Below are positions 50,466-60,565 of a DNA stretch of 64,000 nucleotides, piece by piece. The stretch is from the NCBI RefSeq assembly GCF_000420865.1, contig NZ_ATVT01000014.1, positions 1 to 64,000 on the forward strand. The letters are read 5' to 3'. Every line of letters starts with the position of its first letter. Position 1 is the stretch's first letter. The position numbers and the translations under genes were made by a program. Source of the DNA: Butyrivibrio sp. XPD2006. GTDB lineage: Bacteria; Bacillota; Clostridia; Lachnospirales; Lachnospiraceae. The notes below the pieces were generated by a model. The model was not told where the DNA came from and ran no database searches. It saw nothing but the letters and a program-made list of their open reading frames with translations.

Positions 50466-51677
50466 TCATGAATTGAGCCCATATACCATTGTAATATCTA
50501 TTCTATCACCCTTTACCCCAACAAGAACATCCTTAGCCAGGCTGGCAACGATAGACTTTTCAAGTTCATCCCATGCCTCTTTTGCACTGGGATCTGTTTC
50601 CTGCTCGTTTCCAAGTGATTCTCTGTAGTCGCTCAGTGACCACATGATTCCGGGATCCGAACTACCTTCCATTATACCGTAAATTCCCATAGAACCAAAG
50701 CTTACATATCCGGTTCCGTATTGCTGCTGAAGCTTCATAACCTCAGAGTAATTGAGAAGTCCGTTTTCAACAACATCGCTGACTTTGCTCATGAAGCCCT
50801 TAACAGCACTGTTTCCTTTATCTGAAGATACCGTCAGAAGATCTTTCTTCTTGGATGCATCCATCAGAGTTTTGGCTGTGAGCTTGAGGCAGCATACATT
50901 TTTGTATTTCTCAAACCACATCTCTGCACGGAATTCAGCGGTCATAGCCTTGAGCATTCCCACAGTCTCCTCAAACAAAAGCTTTAAGTGAACTGCATCT
51001 TTGGGGGATACTTCAAGCTCTTCAATAAGCTCGTCTGCTCTTGCATAAATCTTGCCTTCATCAACCTTGGAGCTGTCAACAAATGTGAAGTCACTCTTGG
51101 CGATAGGCACTCTTGAGCCGATGGCTCCGAGCGCTTCTGAGAAGTCCTTGGTAACCACCATCTGAACATCGTCCTTGCCTACGCCGACTTCAATATCATC
51201 GGCCAGATTGGCTACCAGCGATCTCTCCAGATCATCCCACGCTTCCTGAGAATACTTATCCTCTTCCTTCCTGCGTCTTAACTCTTCCTGATAATCCTTA
51301 AGGGACCACTTGCTTGTATCCGGAACATTCATCACAAACAATGATCTCAGCTTGCCAAAGAATCCCTGCTCAACGCTGTTTTCTCCGGTTGTGGATACAG
51401 AGATTAGCTCGTCCTCTCTTGTCTTATCCATGTGATTCTCGGCTGTCAGGTATATCTTGGTAACTCTGGAATTACCTTCAAGCCAGAAATTCATTATTCC
51501 ATATCCGATTATAGATTTTGCCAGACGAAGAACTTCTTCTGAGAGAAGTCTTAATCTTAAGGCATCTTTGCCTTTGATCCCTGTGTCAAAGATGTAATTC
51601 TCAACTACTTCCTGAGCTACGTCCATCTTAGATTCGAGATTGGCAATCTTTATGTGCTCTGATTGAACGAAACGCAT
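50466..51677 (-). CDS. Tandem-domain protein with GHKL-like halves
   Basis: A 403-residue soluble protein made of two similar halves of about 200 residues. Each half has a helix reminiscent of the GHKL N-box (LRLLSEEVLRLAKSI and LKLLFEETVGMLKAM), a WSLxDYxExL segment, and EAWDxLExSxVAxLAxDxxVGV near its end. ATP-binding G-boxes are not evident, so the halves may only bind partners. The ATG at 51677 lies behind GAGGAGGGGG. It is followed by the STAS gene after 27 bp. No known family is assigned. Confidence 0.78.
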   Translation of the reverse strand: MRFVQSEHIKIANLESKMDVAQEVVENYIFDTGIKGKDALRLRLLSEEVLRLAKSIIGYGIMNFWLEGNSRVTKIYLTAENHMDKTREDELISVSTTGENSVEQGFFGKLRSLFVMNVPDTSKWSLKDYQEELRRRKEEDKYSQEAWDDLERSLVANLADDIEVGVGKDDVQMVVTKDFSEALGAIGSRVPIAKSDFTFVDSSKVDEGKIYARADELIEELEVSPKDAVHLKLLFEETVGMLKAMTAEFRAEMWFEKYKNVCCLKLTAKTLMDASKKKDLLTVSSDKGNSAVKGFMSKVSDVVENGLLNYSEVMKLQQQYGTGYVSFGSMGIYGIMEGSSDPGIMWSLSDYRESLGNEQETDPSAKEAWDELEKSIVASLAKDVLVGVKGDRIDITMVYGLNS

Positions 51678-51708
51678 ATCCCCCTCCTCGTTATGCAAAT
51701 ACTTTCTT

Positions 51709-51736
51709 ACTATAAATTTTACATCTCTTTTTGCAA
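51709..51736 (-). promoter_or_regulatory. Promoter of the partner-switching cluster
   Basis: -35 TTGCAA (51731-51736), 16-bp spacer, -10 TATAGT (51709-51714) on the minus strand, 31 bp before the tandem-domain gene. Confidence 0.65.
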
Positions 51737-51751
51737 TTCTTCCACATTAAA

Positions 51752-54514
51752 TCATCTTCTTCCGGCTCTTCTCTTATATTTCACAAGATTCACAAAGCAT
51801 ATTACTGCCAGGATAAATGAAAGGAATGCAATAACCACTACTCTTAGTACAAGTCTGTTTACGTTTATTGCTTCATAGGCAATTGCATATTCTGAGAATC
51901 TGTCTGTCTTGAATGTAACTGTATTAGGGTCATTTCCTATGTCCTCAAGAATATCAACAACACCGTTGTGGTTTCTTATTACAAAGAATTTTCTTCCTTC
52001 CTTTTTGAACTGCTCGGGAATATGTACCACTACTTCGAGCTCTGCGGAAGTATTATTGATAACCGATGTTGTTCCGTTACTGGTCTTCATGATAAGAAAA
52101 TCAAAGTAGCTTACAGGCTTATAGCCGATCTTTTTCTGCATCAGTTCCTTGGTTCCGGCATCAACGGTCTCAGTATTCTCTGTAATATCGATGTTGAAGG
52201 AAACCGGAGTTCCTGTAAGAACCTGGTATTTTTCTTCCGGTGTAAGTGTTTCAGCTATAACATCTTCGAAATTAAGAAGTGTAGGCTGACTGTAGTAGAG
52301 CTGTACGGCTGTCTCCTGCTGATCTGCAGCATATGTATTATTAACCGTGATCTGAAGAGTTCCATCCTCAAATGCTTCCCTGAGCATCGGAAGAACAGCA
52401 TCGTCATCGATAAGAATTCTTAGTGTAGCCTCATCAATATTGTGTTTAGCCATTACGCTTCCGGTCATGGCTTCAGGTACATCTTCCGAAGTCACGGGTT
52501 CTGCGGCCTCAGTATATACATCCTCTGCATACTGCTCATCATCCAGAGTTTCTACCTGCTCAGGTACCTTTTCATCGACCACCTTCTGCTCGGTAACTGC
52601 ACCCTCTGCAGCAGTTTTTTCGTTGAACTCGGTCTTTTTCTGTGCTCCTTTTACATCCGGCTGATTATCAGCGTTCTTCTTGGTTGTTGATCCTGAAGTA
52701 CCTGACTTCTTTGGAGCTTCCGGAATCTTCTCAAAGCTTGCTGTAATGCTGTGAGCACCTCTTATATTGTTGAAGGTGTAACTGGATACCGCTCCGATAT
52801 TCTTGCCATCTACCGTCACAGCTGTAATTCTGTAGCCTGCCTGGGCCATAATGTTGTAGGTTACGCTGCTTCCTTCCGGTATATTGAAATCACCGCTCGG
52901 AGAAATTGTACCTCCGGCATTGGTAATGCCTGCTGTTACTCTGTATGTTGTTGTGTTTATCTTCATGAAGTTTGCAACAACATTAACATCGCTCTTAATA
53001 TGCTCAATCGTATATTTATCGTCTCTTGAAACTGTCTGGCTGTTTATGGTCCATCCTGTAAATTCGTATCCGTCATACGCTTTTGTACGAAGCACTACCT
53101 TATCGCCTTTATTATATGTACCGGCACCTTCGTATTTACCGGTATCCTGAGGATATACGGACACGTTCACCGTGCATCTGTCTCTATTGAAAACAGCTGT
53201 TATGTTTCTGTCGGTTATGATGTTGTTAAGTTCTATAGAAGAAGCTGTACTTATAGTCTTGTTGTCCTCAACAAAACCTGCAAAGCTGTAACCATCATTC
53301 GCCTTAGCCGTAATAGTCATCTTTCCGCCGTATGGTACGCTCTGGCTTCCGGTTACAGATCCGCCGTCGCCGTTATTTACACTTGTCCTTACGTAGCATG
53401 ACTGTCTTTCAAACTTTGCAACAAATGTATGATCGGAAGTAACGTTGCTAATGTTTGTCTGTCCTGTGCTTGAAATCAGATTTCCACCTTCGTACCATCC
53501 CTTAAATACATAATTATTGTTAGGTGATGCTGAAATGGTGCAGCTTCCGCCGTCTCTTACCGCTCCGCCTCCGGCGATAGCTCCGCCTTCAACAGGGTCA
53601 GCCTTGATACTGATAACATGGTCGATAACCGCTACGGTTACAACACCTCTGTCCGACTTGGATGGGTCCTGCCTTGAAGTAGCAACTACCGTGAATGAAG
53701 AAGCGGTCTCGTTTGGACTGATCGTCACTGTTCCATCTGCATTAACAGTTGTTCCTGTACTCTGATTTCCTGCCAGTGACCAGGTTACGGACGGATCATA
53801 ATTGTTTCCGCCCTTTACGTTGGCATCAAAGTCAAAACTTCTTCCGATCGGAACTGTTGCTGATGCAGGAACAACGTCGACACTCGTAATATATGGTGTA
53901 CTGTCCACTACAGTGATTGTTACATCAACAGTTGCTGTATGATGTCTTCTATAATCATTAGCTGAAAAGAATGTATATCTTGCCTGATATGTTCCGGGGG
54001 CAAGTCCTTCATTCGGTGAAACAGAAAACAGAATCGACTCCTGAGGCTCCATAACGTCATCCGGAGAGATTGATCCAACGTTAAAAGCAGTGTAGGGATC
54101 AACTTCTTCCCATGTCAGCGGGAATGTCGTAGTTCCTATATTTACAATTGCAAACTGCCTCGCATAAACTACGTCACCGGCGTTTACTTTCCCAAAGTTT
54201 ATTGTTGGTGTGTAGCAGGCCAACTCGTAATCAAAAGGATCTGGCTCAGGTGCCGGTTGTGGCTGAGGCTCCGGTTCGGGTTCAGGTTCAGGTATCGGCT
54301 CCGGTTCAGGTTCAGGCTCCGGTTCAGGATCCGGCACAAACCCTGTTCCGTGTTCGGGCTCGGGATCCGTCTCAGGTTCAGGATTATCCATATCATTCTC
54401 CTGATAATCCTCAGCGTAGACCTTGATGATCTGAACTGCTGTCGCACTGGTAAGTGCAAAGCAGATTACAAGGAGTATCGAACAAATCCTTAGAGCAATT
54501 TCTCTTTTCCTCAT
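51752..54514 (-). CDS. Large surface protein with Pro-Glu linker, Ig-like and InlB-type repeats
   Basis: A 920-residue exported protein anchored by a C-terminal helix. The ATG at 54514 follows AGAGGTGG; an upstream GTG frame was rejected. Order: signal peptide to about VYAED; a PEPEPE-rich linker (about 40-90); a domain with [17 protein letters not shown]; a Big2-type domain ([18 protein letters not shown]); four InlB/Listeria-Bacteroides-like repeats ([30 protein letters not shown]...); a Lys/Asp-rich linker; a domain with [12 protein letters not shown]; and a final helix followed by KYKRRAGRR. Probably an adhesin or cell-wall-spanning protein. It starts about 125 bp from a divergent membrane gene. 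Confidence 0.88.
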   Translation of the reverse strand: MRKREIALRICSILLVICFALTSATAVQIIKVYAEDYQENDMDNPEPETDPEPEHGTGFVPDPEPEPEPEPEPIPEPEPEPEPQPQPAPEPDPFDYELACYTPTINFGKVNAGDVVYARQFAIVNIGTTTFPLTWEEVDPYTAFNVGSISPDDVMEPQESILFSVSPNEGLAPGTYQARYTFFSANDYRRHHTATVDVTITVVDSTPYITSVDVVPASATVPIGRSFDFDANVKGGNNYDPSVTWSLAGNQSTGTTVNADGTVTISPNETASSFTVVATSRQDPSKSDRGVVTVAVIDHVISIKADPVEGGAIAGGGAVRDGGSCTISASPNNNYVFKGWYEGGNLISSTGQTNISNVTSDHTFVAKFERQSCYVRTSVNNGDGGSVTGSQSVPYGGKMTITAKANDGYSFAGFVEDNKTISTASSIELNNIITDRNITAVFNRDRCTVNVSVYPQDTGKYEGAGTYNKGDKVVLRTKAYDGYEFTGWTINSQTVSRDDKYTIEHIKSDVNVVANFMKINTTTYRVTAGITNAGGTISPSGDFNIPEGSSVTYNIMAQAGYRITAVTVDGKNIGAVSSYTFNNIRGAHSITASFEKIPEAPKKSGTSGSTTKKNADNQPDVKGAQKKTEFNEKTAAEGAVTEQKVVDEKVPEQVETLDDEQYAEDVYTEAAEPVTSEDVPEAMTGSVMAKHNIDEATLRILIDDDAVLPMLREAFEDGTLQITVNNTYAADQQETAVQLYYSQPTLLNFEDVIAETLTPEEKYQVLTGTPVSFNIDITENTETVDAGTKELMQKKIGYKPVSYFDFLIMKTSNGTTSVINNTSAELEVVVHIPEQFKKEGRKFFVIRNHNGVVDILEDIGNDPNTVTFKTDRFSEYAIAYEAINVNRLVLRVVVIAFLSFILAVICFVNLVKYKRRAGRR

Positions 54515-54585
54515 AACTTCCACCTCTCTTTTCGGCACATATCTTCACGTTTCACTTCATTCTACTAAAGTTTTTATCACAGAAA

Positions 54586-54604
54586 TATCACACAAAATGT
54601 GATA
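54586..54604. promoter_or_regulatory. Inverted repeat in a divergent promoter region
   Basis: TATCACA and TGTGATA are perfect 7-bp arms around a 5-bp spacer; TTATCACAG recurs just upstream at 54574-54582. The site lies between the divergent surface-protein and membrane-protein genes, 35 bp before the latter's start. A regulator could control both. Confidence 0.55.
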
Positions 54605-54638
54605 ATATTATTTGGAAAAAGATCTTTCGGAGTCTGAT

Positions 54639-55403
54639 ATGTATATAAGTATTAAGAAACACGTTCTCTCAAAAGCAATAATGTCTGTGGCCGTTGTCAA
54701 GCTGGTCGCAGCCGTAATTGAAGGTGTTGTGCGCTTCCTTTTGGAAAAAAACAATTCTTCCAGCCCTGATATGCTCGACATCATGCTGTGGCATTCTCAG
54801 CTGATCATATCTATTATACAAATTGCAATAACAGCCGTTATTTTCTTTGTTACCTGGAAAAGGCTCAATCACTATGTAAGCGTTATTCCCCCGGAGGATC
54901 GCAAAAGTATGGGCGATCTTCAGAAGGAATACTTTGGCGATAATATCGCTTCGCTTTCCGTGTCATCAGTAAACAGACTGCTTCAGCTCTGGGCTGTGAT
55001 CTTCGTTGCCGCCGAGCTCACATATTTATTTACATCCATAATGTACAGAAGATTTATCGGAATACTTATGGATGCCCTCTCCAACGGAGAAGCCATGACC
55101 GACGGAACCTTTATCATGCTCTACAACATGACCCACGGCTTTAAGTATCTTGAGATACTCTCTGCCATACTTTTAGGTGTTGTTATGACCGGCATCTTTT
55201 TAAATGACAGGTATATCAAGCTGGGATCACTGGCTGTTCTTCTTCTGTTTCTTGTATCATTTGGGGCTCTCCAGATGCAGACCGTAAATCTGTTGGGAAG
55301 AGAAGTTGGTATTGTTTGGACGTCTCTTATCTATCACATCACAGAGACCTTGGGATTATTTATGCTGTCAATTTATCTTTCAATCAGGTATAAAGGGCTT
55401 TAA
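54639..55403 (+). CDS. Membrane protein of unknown function
   Basis: A 254-residue protein with about six helices. The ATG at 54639 is chosen (GGAG 6 nt upstream) over a TTG 27 bp earlier that lacks a ribosome site. Loops include RLNHYVSVIPPEDRKSMGDL on the cytoplasmic side. No family is recognised. The stop is shared with the convergent neighbour in TTAA (55400-55403). Confidence 0.75.
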   Translation: MYISIKKHVLSKAIMSVAVVKLVAAVIEGVVRFLLEKNNSSSPDMLDIMLWHSQLIISIIQIAITAVIFFVTWKRLNHYVSVIPPEDRKSMGDLQKEYFGDNIASLSVSSVNRLLQLWAVIFVAAELTYLFTSIMYRRFIGILMDALSNGEAMTDGTFIMLYNMTHGFKYLEILSAILLGVVMTGIFLNDRYIKLGSLAVLLLFLVSFGALQMQTVNLLGREVGIVWTSLIYHITETLGLFMLSIYLSIRYKGL

Positions 55404-55921
55404 ATAACCTGCCCGTTCTCCTTTGACAGCTCTTTTATAAGCCTGTTCGACCGAATCATGCCCCAAAGGAGCATTGTCACTGTCAGATCAACCAGAAATG
55501 ATGCTATCGTTGTATCCTGGATTTCTATATTTGACAGATCCCCGATGTTACCGGCATAACTCAACAAACCGATAATATTACACACGAAAAATATTCTTGC
55601 CCAGATCAGGTATCCTTTCTTTTGACCGCCACGGCTTGCCTTTATCGCTCCGATTCCAACGTAAAAATGCATGCCGAGCACAACAAACGTGGCGCATGCT
55701 ATTATCACAATCAGAAATGCCATCACGGCAGGAATCTCCTCAGGGGCTATTGTCTGATCCTCCAGCAGCTCCTTCAGCGCATGGTCCCTCAAAAAAGCGA
55801 CCATAATAACCTTTAGGACTGACCATATTCCGAAAATGATATAGCCGGCCCCTGCTGTTGCGAGCTCTGTTTTACATTGCCGCAATTTTATGGCATTTGC
55901 ACTGTTTTCTGCGATTATCAA
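55400..55921 (-). CDS. Small polytopic membrane protein
   Basis: A 173-residue protein with four helices, not recognised. The start is TTG at 55921 with GGGGGA 8 nt upstream. A cytosolic N-terminus (IIAENSANAIKLRQCKTELA) precedes helix 1, and the acidic loop KELLEDQTIAPEEIPA separates helices 1 and 2. It stands alone, facing the membrane gene on the plus strand. Confidence 0.7.
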   Translation of the reverse strand: MIIAENSANAIKLRQCKTELATAGAGYIIFGIWSVLKVIMVAFLRDHALKELLEDQTIAPEEIPAVMAFLIVIIACATFVVLGMHFYVGIGAIKASRGGQKKGYLIWARIFFVCNIIGLLSYAGNIGDLSNIEIQDTTIASFLVDLTVTMLLWGMIRSNRLIKELSKENGQVI

Positions 55922-56005
55922 GGCTTTTCCCCCGAATGAATTTTTGTTTCATAAAAATTCTATCATAATTTCACGCCCGTACAGGCAGTTTATAGTAAAT
56001 TAAGA

Positions 56006-56045
56006 AATGGACGCCCCTGAACATTATCATTCAAGGTCGTCCATT
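56006..56045 (-). terminator. Terminator of the nitrogen operon, overlapping the last stop codon
   Basis: AATGGACGACCTTGAA pairs with TTCAGGGGCGTCCATT (one mismatch, one G-U), loop of 8 nt; TTCTTAATTTACT follows. The 5' arm is formed by the last codons and stop of the ANTAR gene, so ribosomes finishing that gene would disturb it. Confidence 0.75.
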
Positions 56046-56614
56046 ATTCTCTCTGCTGCTCTGCGCCTGGATATCCCCTCATTCATAGCTTCATTCCCTA
56101 TGAATCTGTGGGCTTCATCCTCTGTCATATTTTTCTTTTCAATCAAAAGAACCTTCGCCCGGCTCACTATTCTGACTTCCTCAAGCTTCTCTTTTGTCGA
56201 GGAAATCTCTTTTGAAAGCTTCTGTAATTTATTCTGTACAGATATAAGGAACCTGATGGATTTATTCAAAAGACCTCTCGGAAAAGGCTTCTGAATAGCC
56301 ATGATTCCACTGTCTGTAACCCTGTCAAGCACATCTCCATATATGTCGGGTGTAGTGACTATGAGGACGCTGATATTTGTGTCCTCCGCAATGTCCATAG
56401 CAAGATCGATTCCGCTGTCATCCGGAAGAGGCGTATTTATGATCACAATGTCATAGTACCTCTCCAGGATATTGCGCCTGGCCGAGCTTGCGCTCCTGAG
56501 AAAGTCGATTGTCATAAAATCTCCTTCGGGGAGCGACCTCTTCACCACCGGATCGAATTGCTCAGACCCTGACACCACTAACATGGAGTGCTGAAAGTCA
56601 TCCTTTCTTGGCAT
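56027..56614 (-). CDS. ANTAR-domain response regulator
   Basis: A 195-residue regulator. Residues 1-120 form a receiver-like domain with a partly changed acidic pocket (VVSGSEQ instead of two Asp) but a plausible Asp in IINTPLPDDSG and Lys in QKPFP. Residues 125-195 are a coiled helix and ANTAR RNA-binding domain (VLLIEKKNMTEDEAHRFIG, then RRRAAERIM). ANTAR proteins bind paired hairpins in nascent RNA and prevent termination. In Clostridia such regulators accompany glutamine synthetase and control it by nitrogen, so the location after the GS-like gene fits. ATG behind GGAGGA. Confidence 0.9.
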   Translation of the reverse strand: MPRKDDFQHSMLVVSGSEQFDPVVKRSLPEGDFMTIDFLRSASSARRNILERYYDIVIINTPLPDDSGIDLAMDIAEDTNISVLIVTTPDIYGDVLDRVTDSGIMAIQKPFPRGLLNKSIRFLISVQNKLQKLSKEISSTKEKLEEVRIVSRAKVLLIEKKNMTEDEAHRFIGNEAMNEGISRRRAAERIMDDLE

Positions 56615-56627
56615 AGCAATCCTCCAA

Positions 56628-57803
56628 TCAGTGGCCCATATATGCTCCTATGAGATCCTCAGGTACAAACTCTTTTACAAAGCTGCTCTCACGGGCAAGC
56701 TCTTCTGCTTCCTTCTTGGACTTCGGTAAAAGAATGCCATCCTGATTTGTCTTTTCCGAAAGTACCATTCGATTTTGGATACCGTGCAGTCCTGCCCTGA
56801 TGAGCAGCGCATACACAAGATACGGGTTGCTCAGAGCATCGGGTGAGCGGAGTTCAACGTGTGTCCTGCCCTTGTAGGTTTCAACAAACATAAGCTCGGA
56901 TTCTCCGGCATCTGACCAGTTAACTTTATCCGGTGCCATGTTAGTACCAAGTCTTGCATAGGACTCTGTACTGGGATTCATGAAAAGAGTGATCTCCCTT
57001 ATCTTCTCCATGATTCCTGCCGCTGCGTAGCCCGCCACATCATTGCCGTCCTTGTCAACGGCGTAGATATTGATGTGATAGCCGTTTCCGGGTTTGCCCG
57101 GAAGCGGAACAGGTGAAAAATCCGAAACCAGACCGTATCTGTCGGCTATTGTACTTACAACCATCTTGAAGGTGGTCATCTGATCCGCAGCCTTTAAAGG
57201 TTTTCCGTAGTGGAAGTCAATCTCATTCTGTCCCGGGCCATGCTCATGATGGCTTCTCTCTGGTGTCAGTCCCATTTTCTCTATTGTCAGGCAAATCTCA
57301 CGCCTTATATTCTCGCATCTGTCAGCAGGTGCAATATCCATATAACCCGCAGTATCATAAGGAATCTTGGTTGGATTTCCGGCTTCATCCTTGTTAAAGA
57401 GATAAAACTCCGTCTCGGAGCCGAACTTGAATTCAATTCCTTCTTTTTTTGCCTCTTCTACAGCCTTTTTCAGCACATTCCTAGTTGAAGAGAGTATTTC
57501 CTGTCCGTCGGCGCTATATACATCGCAAAACATACGGAGTACTCTTCCGCTGTCAGGTCTCCAGGGAAGTACTGCCAGCGTTGAAGGATCAGGCTTTAAG
57601 TAAAGCTTGGCATATGGGCTTCCCCTGAATCCCGCAATTTCCTTTGCACTTATGGGAGCACCGTCCTCAAACGCCTTTTTGAGCTCTCCCGGCATAACCG
57701 AGATGTTTTTTTGCACACCAAAAGCATCGCAAAATGCAAGTCTGATAAACTTGGCATCTTCCTCCTCAACGTACTTAAGAACCGCTTCAACTGTGTACTG
57801 CAT
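56628..57803 (-). CDS. Divergent short glutamine-synthetase-family protein
   Basis: A 391-residue protein; classic GSI is 440-470 residues. Shared motifs: GSETEFYLFN (metal Glu), HHEHGPGQNEIDF (metal and ATP site), PGNGYHINIYA (His near the glutamate site), SYARLG (Arg) and VELRSPDALSNPYL. Where GSI has NRSALIRVP with two substrate/ATP arginines, this protein reads GESELMFVE, so both are replaced. It may make another gamma-glutamyl or amide product, or act as a regulator. It lies 9 bp downstream of dapL and 13 bp upstream of the ANTAR gene. ATG behind AGGAGGA. Confidence 0.85.
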   Translation of the reverse strand: MQYTVEAVLKYVEEEDAKFIRLAFCDAFGVQKNISVMPGELKKAFEDGAPISAKEIAGFRGSPYAKLYLKPDPSTLAVLPWRPDSGRVLRMFCDVYSADGQEILSSTRNVLKKAVEEAKKEGIEFKFGSETEFYLFNKDEAGNPTKIPYDTAGYMDIAPADRCENIRREICLTIEKMGLTPERSHHEHGPGQNEIDFHYGKPLKAADQMTTFKMVVSTIADRYGLVSDFSPVPLPGKPGNGYHINIYAVDKDGNDVAGYAAAGIMEKIREITLFMNPSTESYARLGTNMAPDKVNWSDAGESELMFVETYKGRTHVELRSPDALSNPYLVYALLIRAGLHGIQNRMVLSEKTNQDGILLPKSKKEAEELARESSFVKEFVPEDLIGAYMGH

Positions 57804-57812
57804 GAATCCTCC

Positions 57813-59027
57813 TTAAAGCTTCTTTATTCTCTCTATTGCCTCTAATGTATTTTCTCTGTTGCCAAAAGCTGTGAGCCTGAAATAATGCTCACCGTGAGGG
57901 CCAAAGCCCGATCCGGGAGTTCCGACTACATTTGCTTTGGTAAGGAGATGGTCAAAAAATTCCCAGCTGGTCATTCCGTCAGGCGTGTGAAGCCAGATAT
58001 ATGGTGCGTTTACGCCACCTGACACTTCATATCCGGCCCCTTTGAGGCCATCGTATATGTATCTTGCATTTTCCATATAATATGCAATCTGAGCTTTGAT
58101 CTGTTTTCTTCCTTCTTCTGAATATACAGCCTCTCCGGCCTTCTGTACAATATACGGCGCTCCGTTGTACTTAGTTCCGTGCCTTCTGGCCCAGAGGCTC
58201 CATAAATTTACACCGCCTGCTTCAAGCTCTTTCGGAATAACTGTAAATCCAAGACGAAGGCCTGTGAATCCTGCTGTCTTGGAAAAAGACCTGAACTCTA
58301 TAGCACAGGTTTTAGCCCCCTCACACTCATAGATACTGTGGGGAACGTCTTCTTCGGAAATATATGCCTCATAAGCTGCATCATAGAGAATAACAGCCTT
58401 ATTCTTGTTTGCATAGTCAACCCAGGCCTGAAGCTGCTCCTTCTTGATCACTGCTCCCGTTGGGTTATTTGGGAAACACAGGTAAATAAGATCCGGTGTT
58501 TCTTTTGGGAATTCCGGGACAAAATCATTCTCAGCCGTGCATGGCATGTAGACAACATCCTTGTAGCTCTGTGCAATCTCATCGTAAATTCCGGTTCTGC
58601 CCGCCATGACATTGGAATCCACATAGACCGGATAAACCGGGTCACAGACGGCAACCTTATTATCAAGGCTGAAAATCTCCTGAATATTGGAACAATCACA
58701 TTTTGCTCCGTCTGATACGAATATCTCATCCGGTGATATATCGCATCCTCTCTGCTTAAAATCCACCTCGGAAATTTTTTCACGAAGAAAGCTGTAACCA
58801 AGGTCTGGAGCGTATCCCTTAAAAGTCTCTGCGCTTCCCATCTCATCTACTGCGCTGTGAAGTGCATCTATTATTGCAGGTGCTATGGGCTGAGTAACAT
58901 CTCCGATTCCAAGTCTGATGATCTTAGCCTCCGGGTTCTTCTCCTGGTACTCTCTTACCTTCTTGCCGATGGTGGAAAAAAGGTAATTTCCGGGCAACTT
59001 TAAGTAATTTTCATTTGCTTTAACCAT
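57813..59027 (-). CDS. dapL: LL-diaminopimelate aminotransferase
   Basis: A 404-residue PLP enzyme that converts tetrahydrodipicolinate directly to LL-diaminopimelate with glutamate as amino donor, for lysine and cell-wall synthesis. The start [20 protein letters not shown] and [17 protein letters not shown] are DapL hallmarks; the PLP lysine is in [10 protein letters not shown]. Also visible are [15 protein letters not shown] and NNPTGAVI. It lies 16 bp downstream of gltD, which makes its glutamate donor available. ATG behind GGAGAG. Confidence 0.96.
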   Translation of the reverse strand: MVKANENYLKLPGNYLFSTIGKKVREYQEKNPEAKIIRLGIGDVTQPIAPAIIDALHSAVDEMGSAETFKGYAPDLGYSFLREKISEVDFKQRGCDISPDEIFVSDGAKCDCSNIQEIFSLDNKVAVCDPVYPVYVDSNVMAGRTGIYDEIAQSYKDVVYMPCTAENDFVPEFPKETPDLIYLCFPNNPTGAVIKKEQLQAWVDYANKNKAVILYDAAYEAYISEEDVPHSIYECEGAKTCAIEFRSFSKTAGFTGLRLGFTVIPKELEAGGVNLWSLWARRHGTKYNGAPYIVQKAGEAVYSEEGRKQIKAQIAYYMENARYIYDGLKGAGYEVSGGVNAPYIWLHTPDGMTSWEFFDHLLTKANVVGTPGSGFGPHGEHYFRLTAFGNRENTLEAIERIKKL

Positions 59028-59043
59028 TAATATTTCTCTCCAA

Positions 59044-60534
59044 TCAAAGATTTGTATATCCCATGAGATACTGATCTATCTCTTTTGCACACTCTCTGCC
59101 CTCGGAAATAGCCCATACCACCAATGACTGGCCTCTGTGCATATCTCCTGCGGAAAAGACCTTGCTCTCTCCGATACGATAACTCTCTTTTCCGGTAACT
59201 ACCGTGCCTCGCTGGCTCAGTTCCAGTCCGAAATCGTCTGCCACATAGTTCTCACAGCCGATAAATCCCGCAGCAATAAGAAGAAGGTCGCATTTAAGAG
59301 TCTTTTCCGTGCCCTTCACCTCACACAGTTTGCCGTCTTTGAACTTAACCTTTACGGTCTCTACCTGCTTGATATGGCCTCTTTTATCCGTCTTAACGCC
59401 CTTTATTGTCGTCTCAAATACTCTTGGATCCTCACCGTAGAGGTAAATTGCTTCTTCATGGCCGTAATCTGTCTTAAGGACCTTGGGCCACTCCGGCCAA
59501 GGATTGCTGTCAAGTCGCTCTACAGGCGGCTTAGGCATCATCTCAATCGCTGTAACGCTCTTTGCACCATGCCTTATGACCGTACCTATGCAGTCATTGC
59601 CGGTATCGCCCCCACCTACAATAATAACATTCCTGCCCTCTGCATCAATATATCCTTTTTGCGTTTTAAGAGCTGCCACGGATCTGTCATCTGCCTTCAA
59701 AAGAGCCTTTGTATTCATTGTAAGGAAATCAACGGCGTTGTAAACACCTTTTATCTTCTGCGGATCGGCGACTGCAAGGGGTCTCGCTTTCTTTGCTCCG
59801 CAGCACAGTACCACTGCATCAAATTCGTCCAAAATCTCTTTCGAGTGCATGTCCTCACCGATATTCACACCGGTATGGAATACTACACCTTCCTGCTCCA
59901 TAAGAGTTTTCCTTCTGAGGACTACACTCTTATCAAGCTTCATGTTAGGAATACCATACATTAAAAGTCCGCCGATCTCGTCTTCCCTCTCAAATACTTC
60001 TACGCTGTGGCCTCTGTGATTGAGCTCATCGGCAACAGCAAGTCCCGAAGGTCCGCTGCCCACAACAGCAACCTTCTTACCGCTTCTGATCTGAGGAATA
60101 ACCGGTGTTATGTATCCCTTTTCAAAGGCATTCTCAATCAGATAGAGTTCATTGTCATGAACAGTTACAGAATCTCCGTTCTGCCCACACATGCAGGCCT
60201 TTTCGCAAAGAGCCGGGCATACCCTTCCGGTAAATTCCGGAAAATTGCTGGTCTTATGAAGTCTTGCAAAAGCATGCTTGTCATGTCCTCTGTAAATCTC
60301 ATCATTCCATTCGGGGATCAGGTTGTGAAGAGGACATCCCGTCACCATGCCACCAAGATTCATGGCAGACTGGCAAAATGGAACTCCGCAGTTCATACAT
60401 CTTGATGCCTGCTTGCGTCTCTCTTCCGAATCCAGCGGAATGTGGAACTCCTCAAAATTCTCTATTCTGTCTTTTGGCGGAACATCCCTGTTATTTGTCC
60501 TGTTATATTCAAGAAATCCTGTTTCTTTTCCCAT
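59044..60534 (-). CDS. gltD: Glutamate synthase small subunit
   Basis: A 496-residue NADPH-dependent oxidoreductase that feeds electrons to GltB. N-terminal cluster cysteines: [21 protein letters not shown] and [15 protein letters not shown] site: [24 protein letters not shown] site: [12 protein letters not shown]. The C-terminal [20 protein letters not shown] is typical. It is 31 bp downstream of gltB. ATG behind GGAGAG. Confidence 0.96.
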   Translation of the reverse strand: MGKETGFLEYNRTNNRDVPPKDRIENFEEFHIPLDSEERRKQASRCMNCGVPFCQSAMNLGGMVTGCPLHNLIPEWNDEIYRGHDKHAFARLHKTSNFPEFTGRVCPALCEKACMCGQNGDSVTVHDNELYLIENAFEKGYITPVIPQIRSGKKVAVVGSGPSGLAVADELNHRGHSVEVFEREDEIGGLLMYGIPNMKLDKSVVLRRKTLMEQEGVVFHTGVNIGEDMHSKEILDEFDAVVLCCGAKKARPLAVADPQKIKGVYNAVDFLTMNTKALLKADDRSVAALKTQKGYIDAEGRNVIIVGGGDTGNDCIGTVIRHGAKSVTAIEMMPKPPVERLDSNPWPEWPKVLKTDYGHEEAIYLYGEDPRVFETTIKGVKTDKRGHIKQVETVKVKFKDGKLCEVKGTEKTLKCDLLLIAAGFIGCENYVADDFGLELSQRGTVVTGKESYRIGESKVFSAGDMHRGQSLVVWAISEGRECAKEIDQYLMGYTNL

Positions 60535-60565
60535 TTTAGTATCTCTCCATTCTTAATAACATGTG

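Noticed and set aside
59137-59964. Plus-strand frame of 275 codons opposite gltD
   Set aside because: A shadow of a highly conserved enzyme gene on the other strand.
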